Shown here: piece by piece, positions 22,876 to 32,047 of the stretch
How positions within the stretch are numbered: position 1 is the stretch's first letter
How the letters are laid out: each line of letters starts with the position of its first letter
Assembly: GCA_903923395.1 (NCBI GenBank)
Contig: CAIXXM010000131.1
Coordinates: 1-34,193 of the forward strand
Reading direction: 5' to 3'
Length of the DNA: 34,193 nucleotides
Source of the DNA: an uncultured Acidobacteriia bacterium
GTDB lineage: Bacteria > Acidobacteriota > Terriglobia > Bryobacterales > Bryobacteraceae
The notes under the pieces: model-generated
What the model saw: only the letters and a program-made list of their open reading frames with translations
What the model was told of the DNA's origin: nothing
Database searches by the model: none
Position numbers and translations under genes: made by a program

Positions 22876-24990
22876 TTACGCAAGGTGCAGCAATCCCAAT
22901 AAACGGTCAATCAGAAGAATGCCGGGGAACGGGACAATAATGCCGCCGAGCCCGTACACCAGCAGGTTGCGCCGCAGCAAGGCCCCGGCGCCCAGCGGCC
23001 GGTACTTCACGCCCCGCAGCGCCAGGGGCACCAGCGCGATGATAATCAGCGCGTTGAAGATGACCGCGGCCAGGATGGCACTTTCGGGCGAATGTAAGTG
23101 CATGATATTCATCGCATTGAGCGCGGGATAAGTGACGCTGAACATCGCCGGGATGATCGCGAAGTACTTCGCCACGTCATTGGCAATCGAAAAGGTAGTT
23201 AGTGCGCCGCGGGTAATCAGTAACTGCTTGCCGATAGCGACGACTTCAATCAGCTTGGTGGGGTTGCTGTCGAGATCCACCATGTTTCCGGCCTCTTTCG
23301 CGGCCATGGTGCCTGTGTTCATCGCTACGCCGACATCCGCCTGTGCGAGCGCCGGGGCGTCATTCGTGCCGTCGCCGGTCATGGCGACGAGTCTTCCCCC
23401 GGCCTGTTCGCGCTTGATGAGATCGAGCTTGTCTTTGGGCGTTGCCTGGGCGAGGAAGTCATCCACGCCCGCTTCACTGGCGATGGCTGCGGCGGTGAGC
23501 GGGTTATCGCCGGTAATCATGACCGTGCGGATGCCCATCACGCGCATCTGGTCAAAGCGTTCCTTCATGCCGCCTTTGACGATGTCTTTGAGATGGATGA
23601 CACCCAGGACACGGGCATCTTCACAGACCACCAGCGGCGTGCCGCCGGTGCGCGAGATGCCATCGGCAATTTCCGTGACGCGCGGCGGGAAAACGCCACC
23701 CAGCTCCACAATGTGATTCTTCACGGATTCCACGGCACCTTTGCGGATGGCGCGGCCTTCGATATTCACTCCGCTCATGCGGGTCTGTGCGGTGAAGGGA
23801 ATGAACTCGGCTTCGTGATTGCTGACTTCGCGCCCGCGCAGGCCGTACTTTTCCTTCGCCAGGACGACGATGCTGCGGCCCTCCGGTGTCTCATCGGCAA
23901 TGCTGGAAAGCTGCGCGGCGTCGGCCAGTTCGGTGTCACTCACGCCATTGGCGGGGAAGAATGCCACGGCCTGGCGGTTGCCGAGAGTGATGGTGCCGGT
24001 TTTGTCGAGCAGCAAGGTGTTGACATCGCCGGCGGCCTCCACGGCTTTGCCGCTCATGGCCAGGACGTTGTGCTGCATCACGCGGTCCATGCCCGCGATG
24101 CCGATGGCGGAGAGCAGTCCGCCAATCGTGGTCGGAATCAAGCAGACCAGAAGCGAGACCAGCACCACGACACTGGGCGCGGTACCCGCCCCGGCGGCGG
24201 AAACGCTGTAACTGGAGAAGGGCGCCAGGGTCACCACGGCCAACAGGAAGATCAGCGTCAGCCCCGCGATCATGATGTTCAGCGCGATCTCGTTCGGCGT
24301 CTTCTGTCTCTGCGCACCTTCCACGAGGGCGATCATACGGTCGAGAAAGGTCTCGCCGGGGTTGGATGTGATTTTGACTTTGACGTAATCCGAAAGCACT
24401 TTTGTGCCGCCTGTTACCGCGCTCCGGTCACCGCCGCTTTCACGGATCACGGGAGCACTCTCACCGGTGATGACGGATTCATCCACGCTGGCGATGCCTT
24501 CAATGACTTCACCATCACCGGGAATCGTGTCGCCGGGTTCGCAGAGGCAGATATCGCCCTTGCGGAGTGAGGCGGCGGGCACGTCCACCACCGTGCCATT
24601 GTCCTGAATCTTGCGGGCGGCGGAATCGGTCTTGGTTTTGCGAAGGCTGTCGGCCTGGGCCTTGCCGCGGCCTTCTGCCATGGCTTCCGCGAAATTGGCA
24701 AAAAGTACCGTGAACCAAAGCCAGGCGGCAATCTGGAGTTCGAAACCCAGTCCGGCGGCATGGTGTACGGCGTTGTTGATCAGCAGCAGGGTCACGAGAG
24801 CCGCGCCTGCTTCCACGACGAACATCACGGGATTCTTCGCCATGAGCTTCGGGTTGAGCTTCACGAAGGAATCCACAATGGCGCGCCGCACAATCGGAGG
24901 GTCGAACAACGGCCGGGAACGCTTCCCGCGGGAGAGTCCCAGTTGCGAGGGATCCGCAGTTCCGGTTGCTGTCTGGAGTTCGGTAATCAT
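22876..24990 (-). CDS. kdpB: Potassium-transporting P-type ATPase subunit KdpB
   Basis: 704 residues from ATG 24990; the frame is open beyond this, but that part overlaps kdpA and is not KdpB-like. The P-type ATPase marks are all present: a membrane part beginning [19 protein letters not shown], the TGES actuator loop ([17 protein letters not shown]), the phosphorylation motif [14 protein letters not shown], the nucleotide-binding GRAIRKGA region, [15 protein letters not shown], and [23 protein letters not shown] hydrolysis here drives potassium through KdpA. kdpA ends 11 nt upstream. Confidence 0.97.
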   Translation of the reverse strand: MITELQTATGTADPSQLGLSRGKRSRPLFDPPIVRRAIVDSFVKLNPKLMAKNPVMFVVEAGAALVTLLLINNAVHHAAGLGFELQIAAWLWFTVLFANFAEAMAEGRGKAQADSLRKTKTDSAARKIQDNGTVVDVPAASLRKGDICLCEPGDTIPGDGEVIEGIASVDESVITGESAPVIRESGGDRSAVTGGTKVLSDYVKVKITSNPGETFLDRMIALVEGAQRQKTPNEIALNIMIAGLTLIFLLAVVTLAPFSSYSVSAAGAGTAPSVVVLVSLLVCLIPTTIGGLLSAIGIAGMDRVMQHNVLAMSGKAVEAAGDVNTLLLDKTGTITLGNRQAVAFFPANGVSDTELADAAQLSSIADETPEGRSIVVLAKEKYGLRGREVSNHEAEFIPFTAQTRMSGVNIEGRAIRKGAVESVKNHIVELGGVFPPRVTEIADGISRTGGTPLVVCEDARVLGVIHLKDIVKGGMKERFDQMRVMGIRTVMITGDNPLTAAAIASEAGVDDFLAQATPKDKLDLIKREQAGGRLVAMTGDGTNDAPALAQADVGVAMNTGTMAAKEAGNMVDLDSNPTKLIEVVAIGKQLLITRGALTTFSIANDVAKYFAIIPAMFSVTYPALNAMNIMHLHSPESAILAAVIFNALIIIALVPLALRGVKYRPLGAGALLRRNLLVYGLGGIIVPFPGILLIDRLLGLLHLA

Positions 24991-25001
24991 GAGGAAAGCC
25001 T

Positions 25002-26750
25002 TTACTGGAGCAAGTGCTCGACGATGGGGCCGAGCGAGAGGGCGGGGAAGAAGGTCAGCGCCCCGACAATCACAACCACGCCGACGAGCAGCGTGACGAA
25101 GAGCGGTCCGTGGGTGGGGAAGGTGCCGGCGGAGACTGGGACCTGCCTCTTTTCTGCAAGTGATCCTGCGGCAGCCAGCAGCGGAATGATCATTAGAAAG
25201 CGGCCGATGAGCATGACGATGCCGAGCGAAACGTTGAACCACGGCGAGTTGGCATTCAAGCCACCGAAGGCGCTGCCGTTATTGCCCGCAGCGCTGGTGA
25301 AGGCATAGAGGATTTCAGAAAAACCGTGCGCCCCGGGGTTGCCGAGGTTCGCAGCCGCGGCACCGGCGGGATTCCAGTAACTGCCCTTGGCGAAGGGGAT
25401 CACCGCGGTTACCCCGGCAAACAGCAGAATACTGGAGGCCAGCACCAGCAGCGCCAGCATGGCCATCTTGACTTCTTTCTTCTCAATCTTCTTGCCCAGA
25501 TACTCTGGCGTGCGCCCCACCATGAGCCCCGCGATGAAGACCGCCAGGATCGCGAACATCAACATGCCGTAGAGCCCCGCGCCGACGCCGCCGAAGACCA
25601 CCTCGCCGAGTTCAATATTGAACAGCGGCACCAGACCGCCGAGCGGCGTGAAGCTGTCATGGAAGGCATTGACCGCACCGCAACTGGCATCCGTGGTGAC
25701 GGTGGCAAAGAGCGCGGAGTTGACGATGCCGAAGCGCGTCTCCTTGCCTTCCATATTGCCGCCGGGTTGCGTGTCAGAGGCTTCCATCGCGATGCCATTC
25801 GCAGCCAGCACGGGAGTGCCTTTCTGTTCAAAGTGCAGGCAGGCGAAGACACCGGCGAACCAGAGCACGGTCATGGCGGCAAAGAGCGCCCAGCCCTGGC
25901 GCGTGTCCCGCACCATGCGTCCAAAGGTATTGGTCAGCGCGGCGGGGATGAGAAAAATCATCACCATTTCGAGGAGATTGGTGAAGGGGGTCGGATTCTC
26001 AAAAGGATGCGCGGAGTTGGCATTGAAGAAACCGCCGCCGTTGGTTCCGAGCATCTTGATGGCCTCCTGCGATGCCACCGGGCCCTGCGCGATGGTCTGC
26101 GCGGCACCTTCGAGCGTCTTCACGGCCGTGTAGGGATTGAGATTCTGAATCACTCCCTGGGAGCAGAGAACCAGCGCTCCCAGGATCGAGAGAGGCAGCA
26201 GAATGTAGAGTGTTCCGCGGGTAAGATCCACCCAGAAATTCCCGACGGTCTTGACCGATTGGCGGGCGAATCCGCGCACCAGCGCCATGGCGACACCCAG
26301 GCCCGCAGCGGCGGAAAGGAAGTTATGCACCGTCAGTCCGGCCATCTGCACGAAGTAACTGAGGGTCTGTTCCGGCGTGTAACTCTGCCAGTTGGTGTTC
26401 GTTACAAAACTGGCGGCATTATTGAAGGCCAGATCTGGACTGACATGACCCGCATTGAGGCCGAGCGGATTGAAGGGCAGCAGACCTTGCAGGCGCTGCA
26501 TGGCATAGAGCAAGATCCCGCTGACGAGACTGAAGGCCAGCAGCGAGGCGGCGTAGCGGGTCCAATGTTGCTCTCCGGTTTGGTGCACGCCGCAGATCCG
26601 GTAGATCAGGCGTTCCAGGGGACCGAGAAAAGGAGAAAGAAAGGTTTTCCGGCCCTCCATGACCCGCGCGATCAAACCACCGAGAGGGATCGTAAAAGCG
26701 GTGATGATTGCGAAAAAGATCGCGATTTGAAGCCATCCATTGGGAGTCAT
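25002..26750 (-). CDS. kdpA: Potassium-transporting ATPase subunit KdpA
   Basis: 582 residues with about ten membrane helices, as in KdpA, the channel-like subunit related to K+ channels and SKT transporters. Filter-like segments are visible: [34 protein letters not shown], a third with [20 protein letters not shown], and [20 protein letters not shown]. All four pore loops are therefore intact. It starts 3 nt after kdpF and is followed by kdpB after 11 nt. Length and motifs are typical. Confidence 0.97.
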   Translation of the reverse strand: MTPNGWLQIAIFFAIITAFTIPLGGLIARVMEGRKTFLSPFLGPLERLIYRICGVHQTGEQHWTRYAASLLAFSLVSGILLYAMQRLQGLLPFNPLGLNAGHVSPDLAFNNAASFVTNTNWQSYTPEQTLSYFVQMAGLTVHNFLSAAAGLGVAMALVRGFARQSVKTVGNFWVDLTRGTLYILLPLSILGALVLCSQGVIQNLNPYTAVKTLEGAAQTIAQGPVASQEAIKMLGTNGGGFFNANSAHPFENPTPFTNLLEMVMIFLIPAALTNTFGRMVRDTRQGWALFAAMTVLWFAGVFACLHFEQKGTPVLAANGIAMEASDTQPGGNMEGKETRFGIVNSALFATVTTDASCGAVNAFHDSFTPLGGLVPLFNIELGEVVFGGVGAGLYGMLMFAILAVFIAGLMVGRTPEYLGKKIEKKEVKMAMLALLVLASSILLFAGVTAVIPFAKGSYWNPAGAAAANLGNPGAHGFSEILYAFTSAAGNNGSAFGGLNANSPWFNVSLGIVMLIGRFLMIIPLLAAAGSLAEKRQVPVSAGTFPTHGPLFVTLLVGVVVIVGALTFFPALSLGPIVEHLLQ

Positions 26751-26753
26751 AAC

Positions 26754-26837
26754 TTAAAATTTCTCCGGACGGACGAGGGCGAACAGGAGGTAAATTCCGA
26801 GGGCGAGGGCGAGAAGACCCGATACCAGGTATTCCAT
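26754..26837 (-). CDS. kdpF: Potassium-transporting ATPase small subunit KdpF
   Basis: 27 residues, MEYLVSGLLALALGIYLLFA and LVRPEKF: a single membrane helix and a short basic/polar C-terminal tail ending PEKF, the typical KdpF layout. An AAGGAA Shine-Dalgarno sequence lies 6 nt before the ATG and overlaps the stop codon of the preceding 27-residue ORF. It lies 3 nt before kdpA. KdpF is a lipid-like stabiliser of the KdpABC complex. Confidence 0.9.
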   Translation of the reverse strand: MEYLVSGLLALALGIYLLFALVRPEKF

Positions 26838-26846
26838 GGGGGTTCC

Positions 26847-26930
26847 TTAGAGGCGCTCACAGACGCGAACCGCCGCCCAGGCAACCAGGAAAACAGCAAC
26901 CAACGCGAGGCAGTAGATCAGGTCCGGCAC
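26847..26930 (-). CDS. 27-residue single-helix membrane protein preceding kdpF
   Basis: From GTG 26930 the frame reads MPDLIYCLALVAVFLVAWAA then VRVCERL: one hydrophobic helix and a short Arg/Cys/Glu tail. The stop codon TAA forms part of the Shine-Dalgarno sequence of kdpF, so the two are translationally coupled. It is the same size as KdpF but differs in sequence (no PEKF-like end). My impression from memory is that similar tiny ORFs with a CDRL/CERL-type end occur before kdpF in other genomes, but I cannot confirm this here. A GAGG lies 2 nt before the GTG, closer than is usual. Either an unannotated Kdp-associated subunit or a leader peptide coupling kdpF translation. Confidence 0.6.
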   Translation of the reverse strand: MPDLIYCLALVAVFLVAWAAVRVCERL

Positions 26931-26984
26931 AACCTCAGCGTAGGCGGAAACCCATAAAAAAGTCGTAAGTAACTCGTGAGTACT
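26931..26984 (-). promoter_or_regulatory. Possible kdp control region between kdpE and the transporter genes
   Basis: These 54 nt separate kdpE from the small membrane ORF. They contain an imperfect palindrome, AGTA-a-CTC-gt-GAG-TACT (26968-26984), touching the kdpE stop codon, and on the coding strand a T-run (CTTTTTTATGGGTTT). KdpE operators in E. coli are T-rich, but the similarity is weak. It could hold an internal promoter for the transporter genes. Confidence 0.3.
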
Positions 26985-27692
26985 CTATGACCCGGATTCG
27001 TCCCCGCCAGCCGCGAACCGGTAGCCGACCCACGGTTCCGTGAGCAGGTAGCGTGGCTTCGATGGTGTGGGTTCAATCTTCTTGCGCAATTGATTGACGA
27101 AGACGCGCAGGTATTCCACCTCGTCGCCATAATCGGGACCCCAAACCGCCTGCAGCAGTTTCCGGTGTGGCAGCGGTTTGTTGGGATGCCCCACCAGAAA
27201 CCGCAGCAGGTCGAACTCTTTCGGCGTTAGCCGGACCCGGTTGCCGCTGAGAGTCACGCGGCGGGAGGTGAAATCAATCTCCAGTTCGCCATGGCGGAAA
27301 ATCTGCGCTTCGTGTTCCACTGCGGAAGGAGAACGCCGCATGGCTGCGCGAATCCTGGCCAGCAGTTCCTGGATGCCGAAGGGCTTGGTAACGTAATCAT
27401 CGGCCCCGGCATCGAGCGCCTGCACCTTGTCGAGTTCCGAATTTCGGACGGAGAGGATGATGATCGGCACTTCCGAGTTCTCGCGGATCGCGCGGCAGGT
27501 TTCCAGGCCCCCGATGCCCGGCATGTTGAGGTCGAGCAGGATCAAATCGGCAGGCTCGTGTCGCAATTTCTCCAGTGCCTCTTCGCCGGATTTCGCTTCC
27601 ATCACGGAGTACGAAAGGTCAGTCAGTGTTGCTTTCAGCGCGCGGCGCAACTGCGGTTCATCGTCGATCACGAGGATTGTGGCGTCGTTCAT
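26985..27692 (-). CDS. kdpE: Response regulator KdpE
   Basis: 235 residues. The receiver domain has the acidic pair IDDEP (Asp10/Asp11), phospho-acceptor Asp54 in LILLDLNMPG, and Lys in the VTKPFG turn. The C-terminal OmpR-type winged helix (from about residue 130) shows TPKEFDLLRFLVGHPNKPL and DYGDEVEYLRVFVNQLRKKI, then the KdpE-typical ending RYLLTEPWVGYRF. It overlaps the histidine kinase gene by 4 nt. It should activate the kdp transport genes under low potassium or high osmolarity. Confidence 0.95.
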   Translation of the reverse strand: MNDATILVIDDEPQLRRALKATLTDLSYSVMEAKSGEEALEKLRHEPADLILLDLNMPGIGGLETCRAIRENSEVPIIILSVRNSELDKVQALDAGADDYVTKPFGIQELLARIRAAMRRSPSAVEHEAQIFRHGELEIDFTSRRVTLSGNRVRLTPKEFDLLRFLVGHPNKPLPHRKLLQAVWGPDYGDEVEYLRVFVNQLRKKIEPTPSKPRYLLTEPWVGYRFAAGGDESGS

Positions 27693-29116
27693 TCAACCGG
27701 CCTCACCGTTTCCACCCTGGGCATGGTCACAGTAAAACATGCTCCCCCTTGTGGTCTGTTCTCTGCCCGGACTTTCCCCCCGTGCGCCTCCACAATTCCC
27801 CGCGCGATGGCGAGGCCCATGCCGGTGCCCTCCGCCGAGCCGCGGTTCCTCCGTCCGCGATAAAACTTTTGGAAGATCCGCTCTGTCTCCTCCGGCGCAA
27901 TGCCGGGTCCCTGGTCTGCAATTCCGATAAGTATTGCCGTCGGGGTCTGGCGTACGGAGATCTCGATCGGACTCGCGGAGGGCGTGTATTTCCAGGCGTT
28001 TTCGAAGATTTGTTTGAGTGCCTGGCGCAGCAGTTCCCGATCTGCGTGCAAGGTGATCGCCGGGTCGACATGCAACTGGTACCGGGCGTGGTCTTCGTCG
28101 CGGGCGCCGGCGAGGGCTTCGTGGATTAATTCGAGCGCGCTCACCTCGGCGATCTCCATCGAGATTTTGCTGGATTCGATGCGCGCCAGGGCGACAGCTT
28201 CGGAGATGGTTTGCTGGAGCCGAAGAGATTCCTGGTCGATGATGCTGAGCAATTCGGCAGTGGTTTCCGGGCGGCGGGGTGGGAAGTCGATCAACTGTGT
28301 GACGCAGGTGCGGATTGCGGTAAGCGGGGTCTTCAGATCATGGGCCAGGCCGTCCAGCAACGCGGATTTGAACTCTTCATTGCGCCTGGCTGCTTCCGCT
28401 GCGAGCGCACGGTCCGTGGCCTCGGCACGTTCATGATTGATGGCCAGCAGATTGGCGATCGATTCGCGGATGGCCGGGGAGAGCGTGCCTTCTTCGAGCA
28501 CCATGCTGCCGATGGGCTTGGTTCCGAACCTGACCGGCAGAATTGAAAACTCCGCGCCGTTGACCGTTTCTCCGCCGGCTGCGACGCTGGCCAGTAATTC
28601 ACGCACCGGGACATCCCAATCTGTGCCACCGGTAGTTTCGCGCGTCGCCAGGTCATAAAAGGCAATGCGGCGGATGCCGAAGAGTGCCGCCGCGCGGTTC
28701 ATGGAATCCGTAATGGTGGCTGGTGAGTCATTGAGGAGCATGTCGCGGCTGAGGGAGTAGAGGTTCTGTATTTCTGAACGCTGCCGGTCCGCTTCGGCAG
28801 CGCGTTTTGAGGCTTCCACGCTCAACTTGCTCGCCGTGACGGCGGTAATCAGGAAGACGGCGAGCGCGACCCAGTTCTTGGGATCGGCAATGGTAAACGT
28901 GCCGATGGGGGGCAGGAAGTAGTAGTTCAGTCCGGCCATGGCGAGAATAGAAATCACTACGGCTTCCCGCAGGCCGCAGAGAACTGCCACGGCGAGTACC
29001 TCAAGCAGCAGCAAGAGTGCCGCAGTGGTGGCGTTGGCGCGCAGAATTCCCGTGCAAAACCAGAGCAGCACGGCGAGAGCCAGAAGGCAGAAAAGAAACC
29101 GGAGAGCAGTTTTCAC
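27689..29116 (-). CDS. kdpD: Sensor histidine kinase, KdpD C-terminal half only
   Basis: 475 residues starting at GTG 29116. It begins directly with the KdpD membrane domain (DUF4118, four helices, about residues 6-100) including the signature NYYFLPPIGTFTIADPKNWV. A GAF-like domain follows (about 115-235), then the H-box GLAHDLKTPLTAIRT (His259), the N-box ENAWKYTP, and the G-boxes DQGPGI and GTGMGLAIARG. The roughly 350-residue cytoplasmic N-terminal KdpD/Usp part of canonical KdpD (about 900 residues) is absent; it is supplied by two separate genes at the other end of the locus. Translation of kdpE is coupled through a 4 nt overlap. It is divergent from the CDF transporter gene. Confidence 0.92.
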   Translation of the reverse strand: MKTALRFLFCLLALAVLLWFCTGILRANATTAALLLLLEVLAVAVLCGLREAVVISILAMAGLNYYFLPPIGTFTIADPKNWVALAVFLITAVTASKLSVEASKRAAEADRQRSEIQNLYSLSRDMLLNDSPATITDSMNRAAALFGIRRIAFYDLATRETTGGTDWDVPVRELLASVAAGGETVNGAEFSILPVRFGTKPIGSMVLEEGTLSPAIRESIANLLAINHERAEATDRALAAEAARRNEEFKSALLDGLAHDLKTPLTAIRTCVTQLIDFPPRRPETTAELLSIIDQESLRLQQTISEAVALARIESSKISMEIAEVSALELIHEALAGARDEDHARYQLHVDPAITLHADRELLRQALKQIFENAWKYTPSASPIEISVRQTPTAILIGIADQGPGIAPEETERIFQKFYRGRRNRGSAEGTGMGLAIARGIVEAHGGKVRAENRPQGGACFTVTMPRVETVRPVE

Positions 29117-29172
29117 TTCAGCTTCAGGGTAGCGCTCCCCGGAATGGTTCTACACTGGAACAAGGAGCGAGC

Positions 29173-30132
29173 TTGCACAGTCACGATCACGGCCACCACC
29201 ATGGCCATCACCACCATGGTCAGGGTACTGGCAAATTCTTAGTCTGGTCGCTGGTGGGTACGAGTGCGTTTGTTTGCGTGGAATTGTTCTTTGGCCTGCG
29301 CGCGAACAGCCTGGCGCTCGTTTCCGATGCCGGCCACAATGCAACCGACGCTCTGGCACTGCTGCTGGCCTGGTTTGGCGTCTACCTGCAAAACAAGCCG
29401 CCCGATGCGAGCAAGACCTTCGGCTACCACCGCGCCGGCGTGCTCGCGGCTTTCGTGAATGCACTGACTCTGGTGGTGCTCTCTGCCTGGATGATCTACG
29501 AAGGCTGGACGAGGCTGTTTCATCCCGCGGCTGTGGATGACAAAGTCATGATGTTCGTTGCGGGCGGAGGAATCGCCTTGAACGGCGCCATCATGCTCGG
29601 GCTTTTCCAATCGAGCAAAGACGACATCAACATCCGGGGTGCCTTCCTGCATATGCTGGGTGATCTTGTGGGTTCGGCTGCCATTGTGATCGGCGCGATT
29701 GTGATCCGCTTCACGGGCTGGACGCAACTGGATCCAGTCCTGTCGATCGCGATCTCCGCGCTGATTATCTGGACGGCATGGGACATCATCCGCGAATCCC
29801 TGGACATCCTGCTTGAAGCGCTCCCCCGCGGTTTGAATCTCGAAGAAGTGCAAACCCGCATGCGCAAAGTGGAAGGCGTTCTGGATGTGCATGATCTGCA
29901 TATCTGGAGCCTCGGAAGTTCCGCCCGGGCCATGAGTTGCCATGTGTTGATCGATGACATGCCGCCATCGCAAAGTGATGGCATTCTGCACAAGCTGAAC
30001 CACGTGCTGGGTGATGATTTCAAGATCCATCACACGACCGTGCAGTTCGAGCATGTGAGTTGCGCCATTTCAGGAACCGGCTGTGTGATTCCGGTGGATG
30101 CAGGGCATCACCACCACCATCATCACCATTAG
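29173..30132 (+). CDS. Cation diffusion facilitator family transporter with His-rich ends
   Basis: 319 residues. A TTG start at 29173 is chosen because AAGGAG sits 5 nt before it (29162-29167); the frame is open further upstream, but that part overlaps the histidine kinase gene on the other strand. The N-terminus is MHSHDHGHHHGHHHHGQG, followed by six membrane helices with CDF metal sites: SDAGHNATDA in helix 2 and HMLGDLVGS in helix 5 (each His-x3-Asp). The C-terminal cytoplasmic domain (LDVHDLHIWSLGSS) follows, and the protein ends in a run of eight His. CDF proteins export Zn2+, Co2+, Cd2+ or similar ions by proton exchange; this resembles the ZitB/CzcD group. Confidence 0.94.
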   Translation: MHSHDHGHHHGHHHHGQGTGKFLVWSLVGTSAFVCVELFFGLRANSLALVSDAGHNATDALALLLAWFGVYLQNKPPDASKTFGYHRAGVLAAFVNALTLVVLSAWMIYEGWTRLFHPAAVDDKVMMFVAGGGIALNGAIMLGLFQSSKDDINIRGAFLHMLGDLVGSAAIVIGAIVIRFTGWTQLDPVLSIAISALIIWTAWDIIRESLDILLEALPRGLNLEEVQTRMRKVEGVLDVHDLHIWSLGSSARAMSCHVLIDDMPPSQSDGILHKLNHVLGDDFKIHHTTVQFEHVSCAISGTGCVIPVDAGHHHHHHHH

Positions 30133-30170
30133 CCCGGCCCGGCAGTCACCGCCCTTTACAATAAACATAG

Positions 30171-31346
30171 ATGGAATCCCGCCCGCAGGGCTTCGGACCC
30201 CGCTTCTGGGCGGTCGTTGGAGCCACTTTTCTTGGTTTTCTTGGCATGGGCACGGTCCTGCCCGGTATCGCGCCTCATGTGCGTCATGACCTGGGAGGTT
30301 CCGATCAGACCGTTGGTTTCGTCATCGGCATTTTTTCGCTCGTCGCACTGATGAGCCGCTTCTTCTCCGGCCCATTTGCTGACCGCAAGGGCCGGAAGGC
30401 CGCGTTCCAGGTAGGCTTGGTCAGTTGTGCGCTCGCGGGTGCCGCCTACCTGTTGCCGCTGGGCGTGGCCGGTGCGTATTTGGGGCGGATTTTACAGGGT
30501 TTCGGCGAGGCCTGTCTTTATACCGGTGCGGCAGCCTGGGCCGTGGAGACGGCTGGCGTGGAACGTTCCGGGCAGGCGCTGGGCTATGTTTCGAGCGGCA
30601 TCTGGGGCGGTATCTCCGCCGGCCCCGCCATCGGGACGTTTCTGGGGAGCTTCCATCGCGCTGCCGCCATGCAGATCTTTACCGCGGTGGTGGCCTTTGT
30701 GATTGTATCCCGCGTGACGGAGCGCTATCAACCGCATCCGCACGAAGGAAAGCGGCAATGGTTGCCGCGTAGGATCATCGTTCCCGGCATTGCCATTGGC
30801 TTCGTCAATGTCCATTACCCTGCGATTGCCGGATTTCTGATCTTGCACCTCGGTGCTGCGAACGGCGTGGGCCGGATGGCCTTCACCGCCTATGCCTGTA
30901 TGGTGCTTTTCTCGCGTTTCTTCTTTGGCGGCTTGCCGGACCGCATTCATCCAGCGATCACGTTCTATGGTGGTTTGACGTTGATGGCTGTGGGTCTTTT
31001 GGGCATCGCCGCGCACCCTTCGGCATTTCTTTCTGTGCTCTCGGCGGGCGTGCTGGGCCTTGGGTTCTCGTTCCCCTGGTCTTCGATCGCTGGACGGGTG
31101 TTGCGGGAGACTCCTGCTTCGGAACGCGGGTCTGCGGTGGGGGTCATCAGCGCCTTTTATGATTTGTTCGTGGGCACGAGTTCCTTCGCGGCTGGTGCGG
31201 TGGCGCATCGCTTCGGCTACTCCGAGGTATTTCTCATGGGAGCCTGCGGCGTTGGTGTCGCGGCGCTGATCGGGCGGTTTGTGTTTTGGAAGAAGGAATT
31301 GGTGGAACCGCAGGTGTTGGACGAAGTGGCCGTCACCCGGGGCTGA
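30171..31346 (+). CDS. Major facilitator superfamily transporter
   Basis: 391 residues with about 12 hydrophobic segments. MFS motif A after helix 2 reads GPFADRKGRKAAFQ. Helix 1 is GATFLGFLGMGTVLPGIAPH. Other features are the central loop near residue 185 (RYQPHPHEGKRQWLPRR) and a second-half GGLPDRIHP motif. It resembles drug or metabolite efflux members of the DHA group, but the substrate is not predictable. It lies 38 nt after the CDF gene and converges with cysE with only 2 nt between the stop codons. Confidence 0.92.
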   Translation: MESRPQGFGPRFWAVVGATFLGFLGMGTVLPGIAPHVRHDLGGSDQTVGFVIGIFSLVALMSRFFSGPFADRKGRKAAFQVGLVSCALAGAAYLLPLGVAGAYLGRILQGFGEACLYTGAAAWAVETAGVERSGQALGYVSSGIWGGISAGPAIGTFLGSFHRAAAMQIFTAVVAFVIVSRVTERYQPHPHEGKRQWLPRRIIVPGIAIGFVNVHYPAIAGFLILHLGAANGVGRMAFTAYACMVLFSRFFFGGLPDRIHPAITFYGGLTLMAVGLLGIAAHPSAFLSVLSAGVLGLGFSFPWSSIAGRVLRETPASERGSAVGVISAFYDLFVGTSSFAAGAVAHRFGYSEVFLMGACGVGVAALIGRFVFWKKELVEPQVLDEVAVTRG

Positions 31347-31348
31347 GA

Positions 31349-32014
31349 CTACTCGCGGCCAACCATGCGGCCTTCGAGGGCTTGCACCAGGCTGTGGATC
31401 TGTTGTTCCAGTTCCGCCACGCGCTCTTTGAGGTTCTGGATATCCTGGCCTTCGGGGTCGGGCAGTCTGCCGTGTTCGAGCGGTTCATCCCCGGCCATGA
31501 CACTTCGCTTCACGATGCGGCCCGGGATGCCGACGACGGTCGAATGATCCGGCACCGGATGGACAACCACCGAACCCGCGCCAATCTTCACGTGATTGCC
31601 GATTGTGATGCCGCCCAGGACTTTCGCTCCGGCGCCGACCACAACATTGTTGCCGAGGGTCGGATGGCGCTTGCCGCGCTCGTTGCCCGTGCCGCCCAGA
31701 GTGACTCCCTGGTAGACCAAAACGTCGTTACCGACTTCGGCTGTTTCGCCGATCACCACGCCCGTACCGTGATCGATGAAGAAGCGGCGTCCAATCTTTG
31801 CTCCGGGGTGAATCTCAATGCCTGTGAAGAAGCGGGAGATCTGCGAGATAAAGCGGGGCAGAATCGGGACGCGTTTCTTGTAAAGCCAGTGGGAGAGGCG
31901 GTGCGTCAGGATTGCATGAAAGCCCGGGTAGCAAAGGACGATCTCCAGAACGCTCTTGGCGGCCGGGTCTTCCCGGAAAATCGTGTCGAGCTGTTCTTTG
32001 ATGGCTGCAAACAT
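31349..32014 (-). CDS. cysE: Serine O-acetyltransferase (EpsC/CysE type)
   Basis: 221 residues from ATG 32014; an upstream in-frame TTG at 32029 is less likely because [20 protein letters not shown] is the usual family N-terminus. It has an N-terminal helical part, then the left-handed beta-helix hexapeptide repeats with the catalytic block [20 protein letters not shown] and [10 protein letters not shown], and [20 protein letters not shown]. It makes O-acetylserine from serine and acetyl-CoA, feeding cysteine synthesis and hence bacillithiol. The C-terminal 40 residues form a short coiled coil ([18 protein letters not shown]). It follows nuoI by 33 nt on the minus strand. Confidence 0.95.
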   Translation of the reverse strand: MFAAIKEQLDTIFREDPAAKSVLEIVLCYPGFHAILTHRLSHWLYKKRVPILPRFISQISRFFTGIEIHPGAKIGRRFFIDHGTGVVIGETAEVGNDVLVYQGVTLGGTGNERGKRHPTLGNNVVVGAGAKVLGGITIGNHVKIGAGSVVVHPVPDHSTVVGIPGRIVKRSVMAGDEPLEHGRLPDPEGQDIQNLKERVAELEQQIHSLVQALEGRMVGRE

Positions 32015-32047
32015 GCGGCGTAAACCCAATACACCAGCAGATGCCGG

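Noticed and set aside
22876-25242. A longer kdpB reading from upstream starts
   Set aside because: The extra 84 residues lie inside the end of kdpA in another frame and do not look like KdpB; the start at 24990 gives the normal N-terminus.
25326-26957. A 543-codon open frame on the plus strand across kdpA and upstream
   Set aside because: It is antisense to kdpA and kdpF, both with clear family motifs; the translation is a Gly/Arg/His/Gln-rich sequence without domains, typical of a shadow frame in GC-rich DNA.
26931-26984. A clear match to the E. coli KdpE binding site
   Set aside because: Only the T-rich character is shared; the sequence match is too weak to claim, so the region is listed as tentative.
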